The notes beneath the pieces are model-generated. The model ran no database searches and was not told the DNA's origin. It saw only the letters and a list, made by a program, of their open reading frames with translations. Source: Triatoma infestans (lineage: Eukaryota; Arthropoda; Insecta; Hemiptera; Reduviidae). Taken from it: 64,000 bases of DNA. The position numbers were made by a program, and so were the translations under genes. The stretch spans positions 40,259 to 104,258 of the forward strand of contig JAAEAF010004396.1 of NCBI GenBank assembly GCA_011037195.1, read 5' to 3'. Positions 17,964-30,509 of this stretch are shown in pieces (position 1 is the first letter of the stretch; each line of letters opens with the position of its first letter).

Positions 17964-18952
17964 TTACTTTCTTCTCTTACTCCTACTAAGAGGAAGTATT
18001 GTAATGTGTCAAATTTTCGATATCGAGTTTTCACCGGAAATATCGTTTTCCGAGGTTGAGGTCCCTGAGTCCAAAAAAGTGTTTTTAGCAAATGGTCTGT
18101 GTGTGAAACAGCATAGCTCAAAAACGAAAAACCGTAGAAAGTTGAAAGTTGATATTCCGTTTAGGTATCACCATGGCATCTGACAGTGGGTAATCTGTCA
18201 AAATTCCTCAACCGGAAGTACCACTTACTTTGTTTTTTTTTTATTTTTGCGATTTTCTCAAAAATGGCTCCAACGATTTTCTTTAAACGTCAAACATCAA
18301 CCACACATACAATGAGCTACAACTTTTATTTGAAACATTTCTCCGAGAAAATGCATTGAAGGGCACTTTTGGGGGAGGGGTGGGGGTAGGTTTCCATCTA
18401 AAGTGCTATTTCAGTTTGTAAGACAATTCTGTCATCTAAATAATGTTAATTAGAATTAAATATGTTGTTGAAATTCCGAGTTTGAAAAAAAATCAGATAA
18501 CCGGAAGTGCGTTTGTTTTGACACTTTACTAAATGATTTTTTTCATTTTTTCGCGATTTTCTCAAAAATGGCTCCGACGATTTTCTTGAAACTTCGTATA
18601 CAAAATAAAAATGCAAAGATCTACATCTTTTATTTAAGACATTTCTCTGGAAAAATTCATGTAAGGGCAGTTTTAAGGGAGGGGTGGTTGCAGCTTCCCC
18701 TAAAGTGGTATTATTAGTTGATTATACAATTCTATCATCCAAACAAAATTAATTAGAAATAAACAGATGGCCAAAATTCCCATTTTTAAGAAAATTGTAA
18801 GCCGGAAGTGCGCCTATACTGAACAGCTTTTTCAGTTTTCGACGCAAACTATAAAATTTAGTACACAAACTATAACATTTGTCAATTATAATTTTGAGAA
18901 CAGGAGTAAGAGAAAGTTGTGTGAGTGTTTCACACCAGATTTTTTTTTTTTT
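17964..18952 (-). mobile_element. Dominant CCGGAAGT repeat family, copy 1
   Basis: Orientation is given as TCTGGTGTGAAAC first, so this copy is on the - strand. On + it reads TTACTTTCTTCTCTTACTCC, ending CACACCAGATTTT. Three CCGGAAGT marks at about 18212, 18501 and 18802 show internal units of about 290-300 bp. Each inner unit carries CTCAAAAATGGCTCC and AAAGTG(C/G)TAT phrases and a GGGAGGGGTGG run. No long ORF exists, so the element is non-autonomous. Confidence 0.85.
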
Positions 18953-19019
18953 GAAGTAAACATGTTGGTCTGGAATTAATATTCAAGTCGGTTTTCTTCA
19001 GTAAGGAAATAACTCTACA

Positions 19020-20028
19020 AGAAAGTTTTAAGGTTTTAAACTGTATTTATTTATTTATTTATTTTTCAAATTAGACATACATATAAAGATACATAAATAA
19101 CTTAGAGAAGGTAGTTTACGTTTTATGGTATAAATGGGACAAGCTTCACAGAAATAAATGAGAAGAGAAAGTGGCCAATATAATAAATATTTTTTTTAAA
19201 ATTGTAATTCCTATTGAAACTGGAAGATTGTATATCTTCATATAGAAATTAAAAAAAAAAAAATGTTACGTTTTGATGCTTTAAATATAAATAAATTAAA
19301 TATAGGTAGAAAGTGTAATTGATTTATTTAAAAATTATATAAAAATTTCAAATAAAGAAATTCTTTTTTTATGGAACTATAACTAATTGATAGCAATTGG
19401 ATTAATTAATATTATTGTAAAGAAATAACACGGCAGTTGATTTCTTTTTACTAATTCTTAAAGTGTAATTAATCTTTCTGCATAGCTAAGAATTTTGGAT
19501 AAACTCAGTGGAGTGAATTAAGGGAATTAATTATTTCTTTTTTAACAAAAGTTTATGATAGTGCAAATTAATTATTAATTTTATTTATTTAATAAAAATT
19601 TTTCTATCAATTTAAATTTATAATTAAGTTTTGTGTATATCTTGATTTCCTTCAAGCTATTTCAGAGAAACAAACAGTTGGTGATTCTGTCACTTACAGA
19701 ATCATAAGCATAGTCATTATAGGTTGATGAAAGCGGTCGCTCGTAAGTGAAATGATCACAGGCATACTTCTGAGCGCTTGAAGATATTAATTAACTAGTA
19801 CTTCCGCCACTCGACACATAAGATAAATGGGCGTTTTTTTCCCCCCAAAATCAACAGAAGTTCCATTATATGTATAGATCTTGGCTTCTTTCTTAAACCG
19901 GAAATTGACGATACAGTATTTTCAATTCACTAAGCTCATGATTGCTTGGGCTTACCTGGGTAATATTAACGATAACTTAAATTCCAAGTTTAAAGGAAGT
20001 TGTCACTTGGATTGAATTCTGATCCTTT
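19020..20028. other. AT-rich spacer without recognisable feature
   Basis: The sequence is strongly AT-rich with homopolymer runs. No open frame with protein character, RNA gene or known repeat was recognised between repeat copies 1 and 2. Confidence 0.6.
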
Positions 20029-20029
20029 T

Positions 20030-20169
20030 TTACTTTCTCTTACTCCTAGTAAGAGGAAGTATTGTAATCGTGTCAAATTTTCGATATCGAGTTTTCACCG
20101 GAAATATCCGTTTTGAGGTCTCCTGAGTCCAAAAAAGTGGTTTTTAGCAAATGGTCTGTGTGTGTGTCC

Positions 20170-20206
<37 letters not shown>

Positions 20207-21076
20207 AACAGCATACTCAAAAACGAAAAACAGTAGAAAGTTGAAACTTGATATTCCGTTTAGGTATCACTGTGGGATCTGACACTACGTTATCTGTCAA
20301 AATTCCTCAACCGGAAGTACCACTTTACTAGTTGGATTTTTTACTTTTTTGCGATTTTCTCAAAAATGGCTCCGACGATTTTCTTTAAACTTCAAACATC
20401 AACCACACATACAAAGAGCTAAACTTTTATTAGAAACATTTCTCCGGGAAAATGCAGTGAAGGGCACTTTTGGGGGAGGGGTGGGGTTAGGTTTCTATAT
20501 AAAGTGCTATTTCAGTTTATTAGAAAATTCTGTCATCTAAATAATTTTAATTAGAATTAAATATGTTGTTGAAATTCCGAGTTTGAAAAAAATCGGATGA
20601 CCGGAAGTGCAATTACTTTACCACTTTACTAAATGATTTATTCACTTTTTCGCAATTTTCTCAAAAATGGCTCCGATGATTTTTTTTGAAACTTCGTATA
20701 TAAACTAAACATGCAAAGATCTACAACTTTTATCTAAAACATTTCTCTGGAAAAATTCTTTTAAGGGCACTTTTAGGGGAGGGGTGGGGTTAGATTTTCA
20801 TCAAAGTGCTATCCTAGTTGATTATACAATTCTATAATCCAAAAATAATTAGTTAGAAATAAATAGATGGCTGAAATTACGAGTTTCAAGAAAATTAGTA
20901 AACCGGATGTGTGCTTTTACTGAACAGTTTTATTTTTAATTTTTGCGCTTTTCTCCATTGAAACACCGACATATTTCATTAAATTTGCTGCATTAACTAT
21001 AAAATTTGTCAATTAAAATTTTTGAAAACTAAGAGTGAGTAAGATAAAGTTGTGTGAGTGTATCACACCAGATTTT
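20030..21076 (-). mobile_element. Dominant CCGGAAGT repeat family, copy 2
   Basis: This full-size copy reads on + from TACTTTCTCTTACTCCTAGT to CACACCAGATTTTTTTG. The stem-loop CTCTTACTCCTAGTAAGAG and a GT/GTAT microsatellite (about 20155-20205) lie near its left end. Short frames within it, such as those starting MRFSQKWLRR, recur in other copies and are not genes. Confidence 0.88.
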
Positions 21077-21236
21077 TTTGTTTTGTAAAAGAAAGTCATG
21101 TGATTGGTTACTTCCGCCCGCATATGTTGTTAAATCGCACTATATTCAAATGTAATATAGTCTTGGTTTACTTAAACTTGCAGTGGGTATGCATTAAAAA
21201 ATTTCGTGGCGTTGGTAATCTGACCCAGTGTGTCTA

Positions 21237-21425
21237 CTACAGGATTGAAGCCCAAAGCGGTCTAACGAACTTGATGATAAGGCCAGCTTCACGATCCTTA
21301 TATAGATAGAACTCTAATTTCGGCGTTTTTCCTTCTCCTCTAAGTCTTATGCTTGGGTATTCTGCTGTACAACTTTCGTAGTACTTTTCTCTTAAAGAAG
21401 CTCGCTTGAACTTGTCATTATCCAA
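21237..21425 (-). pseudogene. Unidentified coding-like fragment
   Basis: A 62-codon - strand frame (ending YKDREAGLIIKFVRPLWASIL) has balanced amino-acid use and better GC content than its surroundings. Similar coding-like sequence seems to continue to about 21190 in another frame. I do not recognise the family. Lying between a repeat copy and LTR-like repeats, it may be a transposon or captured gene fragment. Confidence 0.3.
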
Positions 21426-21511
21426 CCTTCAGAAGAAAATCATCCAAACCCTGCAAGGAAGATCTTAATGAGCCTTATTTTATTAAACAGAATCATTCCT
21501 AACGAAAACTT

Positions 21512-22190
21512 ACTGTAATAGCAAGAGAGAGCAGACAGACGAGAGAATTAAGAGAGAGAAGACAGACCCTCTCTGGTACTCTCTGACTTAAGCATGCTAG
21601 AGTGGGAGAACCTATATATAAGCCAGGGAGAAATCTAGACATCTATCTATCAGATTCAACCATACATCGCATCGTGTCATATTTCTACTCCCACTTTTTA
21701 TTCTATAAAATCATTACAAGTCCAGTGCAGTTTATGTAAACTTATAGCTATATTACTCGTATAAGTGTGTCTTCATATCTCGTTTAATTAATCAAACCTA
21801 ATTTCTCACCTCTTCAACTCCATTATATTGATGATGTAATAGCAAGAGAGAATTACATCAGCAAGAGAGAGCAGACAGACGAGAGAATTAAGAGAGAGAA
21901 GACAGACCCTCTCTGGTACTCTCTGACTTAAGCAGGCTAGACTGGGAGAACCTGTATATAAGCCAGGAGAGATCTAGACATCTATCTATCAGATTCAACC
22001 ATACATCGCATCGTGTCATATCATCGTGTCATATTTTTACTCCCACCTTTTATTCTATAAAATCATTACAAGTCCAGTGCAGTTAGTGTAAACTTATAGC
22101 TATATTATAACAGTGTCTTCATATATCGTCTAATTTATCTAATGTAATTTTTCTCCTTATCAGCTCCATTATATTACCATAAAATAACAA
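21512..22190. repeat. Tandem pair of LTR-like repeats
   Basis: Two direct repeats of about 320-340 bp (about 21512-21835 and 21836-22190) share GTAATAGCAAGAGAGAGCAG, a TATATAAGCCAG promoter-like box, CATCGCATCGTGTCATAT and a CTCCATTATATT end. A TATA box followed by a short transcribed-like segment and an ACA end suggests LTRs. A 20-bp insertion-like stretch with GAATTACATCAGC lies at the start of the second. No gag or pol is present between or beside them. Confidence 0.55.
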
Positions 22191-22819
22191 TTTCATTACT
22201 TATTCTAGGGAAACAAATCATTTCATATCAAGAGCTGGAATAACTATAGAAAAACTTGAATCAAGTTTTTTTGGGTAAATGAGTATAGTATTCAATTGGC
22301 GAACGACCACTGCACTCGATTACCCCGGTGTTGAACTGGAATCTAAGTCTGATTGTTTGTATGTTAAATTGGATTACAACCAATATATCACCTGACCTGG
22401 AAGATATCTCTATGTGGTTGTCAATCTGAACTTATTAAATCAAATTGTGAATGTGCGCACATAATTTCTCCTTTCTTTCTATAATAACTAACACCCAGGC
22501 ATTAAAAATTAAATGATGTTATTTTCTTTCCTTAATAATTATTTTTGTAGCTACCCTTCTTAAGTAATTCTTAGAGAATATTACAGAACTAATAAACGGT
22601 CTTAAGTATCTGACCTTTATGGTTTTAGCCAGTTTAATGTATTATTTCGGAGTGAAATACGGCTGAAAGGAGAACTAGTAAGATACTTAGCGACAGTACT
22701 TTCTGTTTCATCTTGAATTTTCAATTCTAGGAAGCCAAGATCCTACAGAATCTTTCGTCCTAGTTGAAACCCAGTTTTTCTATTAGCAGTCACAGATAAT
22801 AATTCAGAACTGAAAAAAA
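22191..22819. other. Spacer without recognisable feature
   Basis: Unique-looking sequence lies between the LTR-like pair and repeat copy 3. No protein-like frame longer than about 50 codons was seen. Confidence 0.55.
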
Positions 22820-22820
22820 A

Positions 22821-23814
22821 TCTGGTGTGAAACACTCACACAACTTTCTTTTACTCCAGTTCTCAAAATGATAATTGACAAATTTTATAGTTTGTGTACC
22901 AAATTTAATGAAATTCGTCGAAAACTGAAAAAACTGTTCAGTAAAAGCGCACTTCCGGTTTACTAATTTTCTTGATACTTGGAATTTCAGCCATCCATTT
23001 ATTTCTAACTAATTATGTTTGGATGATAGAATTGTATAATCAAATAGGATAGCACTTTAGATGAAAATCTAACCCTACCCCTCCCCTAAAAGTGCCCTTA
23101 AAAGAATTTTCCCAGAGAAATGTTTTAGATAAAAGTTGTAGATCTTGCATGTTTAGTTTATATACGAAGTTTCATAAAAATCGTCGGAGCCATTTTTGAG
23201 AAAATTTTGAAAAAGTGAATAAATCATTTAGTAAAGGGGGTAAAGAAAACGCACTTCCGGTTATCCGATTTTTTTCAAACTCGGAATTTCAACAACATAT
23301 TTAATTCTAATTAACATTATCTAGATGACAGAATTGTCTAATAAACTGAAATAGAACTTTAGATGGAAACCTAACCCCACCTCTCCCCCAAAAGTGCCCT
23401 TTGTGCATTTTCTCGGAGAAAGGTTTCAAATAAAAGTTGTAGCTCTTTGTATGCGTGTGGTTGATTTTAAAGTTTAAAGAAAATCGTCGGAGCCATTTTT
23501 GAGAAAATCGCAAAAAAGTAAAAAATCCAACTAGTAAAGTGGTACTTCCGGTTGAGGAATTTTGACAGATAACGTAGTGTCAGATCCCATGGTGATACCT
23601 AAACGGAATATCAAGTTTCAAGTTTCTACGGTTTTTCGTTTTTGAGCTATGCTGTTCACATACATACATACATACATACACACCCACCATTTGTTAAAAA
23701 CCACTTTTTTGGACTCGGGAGACCTCAAAACTGATATTTCCGGTGAAAACTCGATATCGAAAATTTGACACGATTACAATACTTTCTCTTTCTTACTAGG
23801 AGTAAGAGAAAGTA
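22821..23814 (+). mobile_element. Dominant CCGGAAGT repeat family, copy 3
   Basis: The copy reads TCTGGTGTGAAACACTCACACAAC at the left, after an A-run, and ends at the stem-loop TCTTACTAGGAGTAAGAGAAAGTAA. Two inner units carry CCCTACCCCTCCCC or its variants. A (CATA)n microsatellite lies at about 23658-23682. Confidence 0.88.
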
Positions 23815-24780
23815 ATTAGCTGTGATTTATTTGTTTGTTTTATTATCAGAAAACATTTAAAAAGCGATGTTCATGTTGAATATAATTAAAATTATTACGC
23901 AACTGAAAAAAAAATAACATCCCCAGCACCTTTAGCTCATTTTAAGAATGAATGAAGGCTAACTAGAAGTACTACGACAATTCCCTTGGGCCGTCAGTTC
24001 TGTGAAGTTGTTCGTCAGTAAAATATACATGAAATTAAATATACAACGAAATAAACGTTTGAATTCGTTGCGGTACTAAAAATTCATTGTTAATTACTAA
24101 AACTTTAAAATTATATTCACCATAATGTTTTTATTTCGCTGGAAACTTATTACGTTATCTGGCCATCTGTTTTTATAATGGAATTGTTTATTATATCATT
24201 TTTACTTTAAAAAAAAAAAGTTAAAGTAAAAGTGACAGCTTGAAACATTATAATGAATATGTAACATTATTACAAAATTAACGTAACTGTAAAACTTTTC
24301 TTTTACATTAATCAAAAGTTATTTTAATAACAAAAAACATGGACCTCCCCCTAAACTTTCACAATGCAGTATTATTGAATATTATGAAATAATGTTAAAC
24401 AAAGTAGTCATAAAGCGTAAAATTGAACTAAATGGTTAATTATCAATTTTTCTATAAAGTATTTTTTTATATATATTTATTTTTTTAAGTAATACTTCAT
24501 TTTGTAACATATTAAAAAAAAAAAAAAAAATTAATGATACGTAAGTTATTGGACATTGTTTACATCATTGTCTTTCATATATGATTTTTTTGGGGGGTTG
24601 GTGAGGGTAGTTCTTTAAAAACTTAAAATTCTTGCCAACTTTTCGGAAATATATATTTTCTTCATCAAAGGCTAAATGCATTTGTAACAACAAGTATTAT
24701 AATGGAATAAATACTACTGTAAAAAAAACTGACAAACTTTAAATGGCTAAAATAAATCCACGTAAATTAAAAAAAAAAAA
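23815..24780. other. AT-rich spacer without recognisable feature
   Basis: Long A- and T-runs and no protein-like frame were seen. It separates two repeat copies in the same orientation. Confidence 0.55.
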
Positions 24781-24782
24781 AA

Positions 24783-25805
24783 TCTGGTATGAAACACTCA
24801 CACAACTTTCTCTTACACCAGTGCTCAAAATTATAATTGACAAATTTTATAGTTTTTGTGTACAAAATTTAATGAAATTCGTCGAAAACTGAAAATACTG
24901 TCCAGTAAAAGCGCACTTCCGGTTTACTGATTTTCTTGAAACTCGGAATTTCAGCCATCTATTTATTTCTAATTAATTATGTTTGTATGGCAGAATTATA
25001 ATCAACTATGATAGCACTTTAGAGAAAAACATAACCCCCTCCCCTAAAAGTGCCCTTAAAAGAATTTTCCCAAAGAAATGTTTTAAATAAAAGATGTAGA
25101 TCTTTGCATGTTTAGTTTGTATTCGAAGTTTCAAAAAAATTGTCGCAGCCATTTTTGAGAAAATTGCGAAAAAGTGAATAAATCATTTAGTAAAGTGGTA
25201 AAGTAAACAAGCTTCCGGTTATCCAATTTTTTTCAAACTCAGGAATTTCAACAACATAATTAATTTTAATTAATATTATTTAGATGACAGAATTGTCTAA
25301 TAAACTGAAATAGCACTTTAGATGGAAACCTAACCCCACCCCTCCCCCAAAAGTGCCCTTTAATGCATTTTTCCGGCGAAATGTTTCAAATAAAAGTTGT
25401 AGCTCTTTGTATGTGTGGTTGATGTTCCAAGTTTAAAGAAAATCGTCGGAGCCATTTTTGAGAAAATCGCAAAAAAGTAAAAAAATCCAACTAGTAAAGT
25501 GGTACTTCCGGTTGAGGAATTTTGACAGATAACGTAGTGTCAGATCCCATGGTGATACCTAAACGGAATATGAAGTTTCAACTTTGTACGGTTTTTCGTT
25601 GTTTTTGAGCTATGCTGTTCACATACACACAAAAACACACACACACACACAACACACCACACACACACCACACACACCAGCCCATTTGCTAAAAACAACT
25701 TTTTTGGACTCAGGGGACCTCAAAACGGATATTTCGGTGAAAACTCGATATCGAAAATTTGACACGATTACAATTCTTCCTCTTACTAGGAGTAAGAGAA
25801 AGTAA
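24783..25805 (+). mobile_element. Dominant CCGGAAGT repeat family, copy 4
   Basis: This full-size copy runs from TCTGGTATGAAACACTCACAC to GGAGTAAGAGAAAGTA. It carries a (CA)n microsatellite with CACAC interruptions at about 25621-25680. Confidence 0.88.
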
Positions 25806-25879
25806 AAATAGATTACCTAAAAATGTATTTTCTAATTGCAGGATTTATAAATTATATTTATTACTATTACTTATATATA

Positions 25880-26480
25880 ACTAGTATAGATGTTTTTTTT
25901 ATAGTGATATAATGAATGCCCTGCAGCTTTTCTAAAAGAGGGAGGCACTATCGTGCTCCCCCACTGGTGCCAGGGTAAGACCACCCAACCTATAGCAGCC
26001 CTAAAGAAGTTAAGTTTCTGAGAAATCTCAGAATCTGTATTGGTTCTAGAGAGTGTAAATCCTTCAGGATACCAAATCTTCTCTGGATAATAGTGTCGCA
26101 GACCGTCAAGAAAATTATTGGAATCTCCTCTCGATCTCCTCACAGAATCTGCAGGTTGCTATCGGCGTAAGGCCCAACTTTCTTTAAGTATCTCCAGAGT
26201 CTACATTGCTGCCTTAGAAAACCCGTCAGCATGCACAGCATAGCCTATTTTTTACTCTATGACTGATGTGTGCATCAGACTTTTTTCTGGTCATAGTTGT
26301 CCTAGAGACAAGCCTTAGACCGCCTCAACGTCGGGAGAGTTTCTGAGTGCCGTGCCCTCCTCATTTCACAGAAGGGTTCCGGAGTGGGCTGCCAGCGCCT
26401 TTCCTTGCCAGGGTGTCGGCCATTTCTTTTAAGCCGAAATACTCTGGCACCCGGGTAATATTATTGTTCCCGCTCATAAG
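25880..26480 (-). pseudogene. Decayed I-like retrotransposon 3' end (RNase H and zinc knuckle)
   Basis: On the - strand around 26470-26370, the codons for ITRVPEYFGLKEMADTLARKGAG correspond to the RNase H block VPGHSGxxGNExADxLAREG. Downstream at about 26160-26110 is CRFCEEIER, the start of the usual zinc-knuckle region. Several frameshifts are present. The frame 25871-26143 may be its distal C-terminal end. Confidence 0.65.
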
Positions 26481-27903
26481 ACCACTATAGATAACTATTG
26501 TAACATTTTATCCGAATTCTTATTTCATTAGTTCTGGATAGTGTTTTGTACAAGAATTAGAAATAATTATAAATTCGGCAAATTAGCCCTAATGAAGAAG
26601 GAAAATACATATTTCCGAAACGGTGCAAGAATTTTAAGATCTAATCTTTCCTAACCCCAGGATAGGGTTGAGAATCTCATAAAGCGTAATATTGTACGTA
26701 AGAAAACAAATTGTAATTTCATTTTATTAAATAAATATTAATCTTCATGAATTTTGAAACAGATTTTAACCATTTCATTATGATATATTCATAACATATT
26801 ACTTAAGTATCATATCTCAATAGTCTCTTTCTTTATCAATCAACACCACCAAGATTTGAAATGATAGTTTAGAGGATAGTTCTTAACTTTTGTTTTTAAA
26901 GTCATGGACTTCTTTAAGTGTCAAATGAAAGCTGTAGACCCCCTTTCCTAAAAGTGTCCTCACAAACATAGCCCCACATTCCAAAGATATTATGGTCAAT
27001 TAATTTTCACCAGTTTATCAAAAGATAATCAGCTGCGGTAAATGAAAATTAGTACTTGCTATTACTAAATGACACAAAATGGCGATCATGCGGAGAATTA
27101 TGATGATACATTATGTATAGGTGTATATGTATAACCAGGAGTGAGAGAAAATAGAAATAGTATGCATGGTCAATCAGCCTATCAATATTTCACTTGAGAA
27201 TTTTTAAAATACTACCCACTTAAAATGCTTTTCAAACTTCTTTATAATGTATCGCATTAAATATTTAAATGATTAGTTAGTAGAAAGTTAAATCAATTAA
27301 TTGTTGTACCAAAATATCTCCCTTACGTCTCATATAAATGCTACGGTTTAATTACCATATATATCTCTCTAGTTAGTTACAATTAACTAAATTTAATTAA
27401 TGTAAACATAGTTAGCCCTAGACTATTTGACTTCTCCTGGTTTTATTATAGAAAAGTTGATTATATAATGTTAGTTAACAACTATGTGGTAAAATAATAA
27501 TAATAATTGGTCAATGGTTGTTAAAAATTATAAAGGTGTGGCCCAGGGACGGGGTGTCACCCACACGTACTTTATAACTATCAAAACTATCGTCCTATGG
27601 ACAACCTACACGCGCGCACACGTAGCGCCCATAATAATCCTATTTATTTTGTTTGAAGCTTATAAATGTGTGTTTGGTTTCCTTCTTTATTTTTATGGTT
27701 TGTGTTCTTATATAACTGAATTATAGCTGAGTAATACTTTTATTATATATACTAAAGTTGTATGTTATGAGGTCCCATTTATTGTATGGAAAATAGATGT
27801 AGGAGACTGGGCCGTGTTGTTAAGTATTTATTGAGATTAAATAGTAAGTACATTTTAGTAACTATTTCTACTCAGTACATCCATTTTTAATTATTTCTTT
27901 ATA
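26480..27903. other. Spacer with faint repeat remnants
   Basis: The stretch is mostly AT-rich. A segment at about 26850-27140 (with CCCCCTTTCCTAAAAGTGTCC) looks like a very old relative of the CCGGAAGT repeat. No gene is supported. Confidence 0.5.
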
Positions 27904-28687
27904 CAGTGAAAAACGTTTAACACGAAACTAAGGGGACTGAAATAATTTTTCGTGTTAAACGATAAAATAAGGATCAGAGACATTTTCCGTGGTAGCCTGC
28001 TTCATTTTGTGGTCATCGACCGGTTTGGGGTGTTCGCCCATCTTCAGGATGCGTTTTTTAGACAGTGTGACAACACAGACTCGCACAGAGCAAACTTAGT
28101 TTCATGGTCACTCAGCTCTACTATAGAGTGTGAAACTAAGTTGCTCAGTGCATAGTCTAGGTTGTCCACACTCTGGCTAAAAAAACGGCCTCCTGAAGAT
28201 GGGCGAACGCACGAACGGTCGCATACCACAAAATGAAGCAGGCTACACGGAAAATGTCTCTGATGCTTTCCAGCTCTGCGGAAGCTCTGCGGAACCAACC
28301 ACCACAACAGATAAAATAGGGGTTTGTTTTCCTCCCGATTTCTCTTAAGGACAATTGTACACGTAAAAAAAATAGTTTATGTATTAAAATTACAACAAAA
28401 CCACCTCCACAAAATTCACTGAATTCGAAAACTATCTGAAATGTTTTGACAATGGCGGTGGTGCCGGTAAAATAAGCGGAAACCTAGCAACAGTGGCAGC
28501 CATTGTTTATTTTGTTGCGTCTAACGAAACAAAATAAGCCAACAAATCTGGATGACGGTGTGCTGCAGAAACGGGTATATTCTGTTCGTCTGAGAAGAGA
28601 ATGAAATCTTTTCATGTTAAGCGATATTTGTTTCGTATAAAAGAACAAAAAATGTATGAAATTACACAGTATTTCGTTTTTTCACTG
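27904..28687. mobile_element. Pogo/Tigger-like MITE with TA duplication
   Basis: The ends are inverted: CAGTGAAAAACG at 27904 and CGTTTTTTCACTG ending at 28687. Each is flanked by TA (27902-27903 and 28688-28689), the duplication made by Tc1/mariner/pogo elements. CAGTGAAA ends are typical of pogo/Tigger. Subterminal ACACGAAAC and CGTGTTAAACG motifs fit too. There is no transposase frame, so it is non-autonomous. A foldback repeat occupies its middle. Confidence 0.7.
27973..28264. repeat. Foldback palindrome inside the MITE
   Basis: ATCAGAGACATTTTCCGTGG near the left is the reverse complement of CACGGAAAATGTCTCTGAT at the right. The arms (about 110-120 bp) pair with mismatches through CCTGCTTCATTTTGTGGT and TTCGCCCATCTTCAGGA. 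The centre is an AT-containing spacer. Related arms occur at 29325-29455 and 34797-35100. Confidence 0.75.
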
Positions 28688-29324
28688 TATTGATTTCTGG
28701 GGAGAAATAAGAAAAGAATTTATATTGTGTATTTCTAAAACATTTAATATTTCTATTTGATTCCCCCCAAATATAATATACTATTATGATTACAGATTAC
28801 ATAAACCCAAGCACCCACCCAATATTCGTAAATAAATAGAACATAGCTAAATAAGAGATTAACTAGAATTATATACGAGCCATATATACATTCTCTTTGT
28901 CACAGATGCTTTCACATCGTATTGATGTTTTAATAAAGATTAGCGCTTCTCTTTTTGCAATCTCATTATTTAATCCGCTTTCAAAATCGATGCTAAGTAT
29001 ATAAAAAGACTAAGCTGTGTAAAGCTTGAAAGAAAAACTGAAGATAGCTCTGCTGGACTCGAACCCTAGGGATCTCAAAACAATGCTATTATTGAGTTAA
29101 AGAATTATTGGGCGTTGGGATAGAAATATAGCCATAGAAAGTCTACTTCAAATATTATATCAGATTTCTTATTTTATTTTATTTTAAATTTGGAAAGACG
29201 ACAGGAAGTACTGTTACTTATTTTTGTCTTTTTTTAGTGGTCGAAAGGGTATATACAGATGAGAAGATGAATTTGAAAAGATATAAGCAGAATCCAATTA
29301 CTAATTACAGAATTGGTAACAGAG

Positions 29325-29455
29325 ATTTTTCTCGTCGGCAAATATACGTTCACCTATCTTCAGGATGTCTTGATAAACACTTTAAAGACTTTCTGACATA
29401 CCCGAAATCAGTCGATTACCACAAAATGAAGCAGGTTTATCATGGAACAAAATAT
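29325..29455. repeat. Single arm of the foldback family
   Basis: The phrases TTCACCTATCTTCAGGATG and ACCACAAAATGAAGCAGGTTTATCATGGA match the foldback arms at 28 kb. The overlapping 104-codon frame (29237-29551) follows from this repeat and is not treated as a gene. Confidence 0.55.
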
Positions 29456-29514
29456 CTTGTGAGAATCTTTATTACTTTAATGTTAATGCTTGCTACACGA
29501 GGTAGCAAATTTAC

Positions 29515-29620
29515 AACAGGGGCAAATTTTCAAAATCGCGATTTCAGCTGAAATACATGTTTTTGCTGAGTACGAAAAAATGTTTGTTTCCGGTTTGTGT
29601 GTGTGTGTGTAAGAGAGAGA
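29515..29620. repeat. Old fragment of the CCGGAAGT family plus GT/GA repeat
   Basis: The sequence runs TTTTCAAAATCGCGATTTC, then GAGTACGAAAAAATG and TTTCCGGTTTGTGTGTGTG, and then (GA)n. This is the left-end order of the family in diverged form. Confidence 0.5.
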
Positions 29621-30500
29621 GAGAGAACACAATCTTAGGCATTCGTAACGTTAAAACAGCCGAGCAGCTTAAAGCCAAGAGACCTTGACTCTGCTTGAGT
29701 TGTTTTATTAAACCTCTCCTGAATATTACAGTTTTATTTCATTGTTTATCCTTATTTATTATAGCCGCACAGCTCCACTATACTGCTAATTAATTAATAG
29801 TTCAGCTGAGCAAGTCACACAAATAACAAGCTGCTCCATTTGTTTTCACCTTTTTAATTGCATAATAATTACTTTTCTACATTAATATAATAATTGAATA
29901 TATCATTACTTCCCATTGTTAATCTCTTTTGTTGGCTTCGTCAAAGATCCCTTTTGTGCGTTGTTTTTATTTATATGTTCACATTAAATATCTGTTACTT
30001 GGTGAAAGCATTTTGTAATTGGGATAATGTGCACTTAATTTACAATTCTCTTGTTAAAAGTAAGAGTATTTTCATTAACGTTTGCTTACTAAATAGTTTG
30101 GACTTAAGTATTAAATACATTAATTCAAGACATTATCTAACTACATTATTCCTACTATCATTTAATTAGCTTTCCCACTGGTTTGTAAACTTTCAGTTGA
30201 CTAACTCAAACTATAAAATAGTTGGCAGTAATCACAGTTTATCCCTATCTAGGCCAACCTTATTATCAATTCTAATCTAATTAATTGATATGATATTAAT
30301 TTCTTGCTGTCTAAAATATAATGAAGCCATTTGTTTGGCATTAAAGATTTACATTTATTATAAATAACTTTATGTTTCGATTTATTCAATTACTAATCCT
30401 TCAAACGTATTTAATCTTTTGATACCCTCTCTATTTTTCTACCTTACAATAAACATTAACTAATTTCACCTTTAATAGAGAGATGTGTAATTTAAAAGTA
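29620..30500. other. AT-rich spacer without recognisable feature
   Basis: A 91-codon frame at 29894-30169 is low-complexity and leucine/isoleucine-rich, as expected by chance in AT-rich DNA. No gene is supported. Confidence 0.5.
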
Positions 30501-30509
30501 AATTTTGTC

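Noticed and set aside
20349..20540. Recurring frames such as MRFSQKWLRRFSLNF in several places
   Set aside because: They fall at the same place in each CCGGAAGT repeat, are broken differently in each copy and have no conserved full-length product.
29237..29551. 104-codon + strand gene
   Set aside because: It overlaps an arm of the foldback repeat and an old repeat fragment; coding appearance is by chance.
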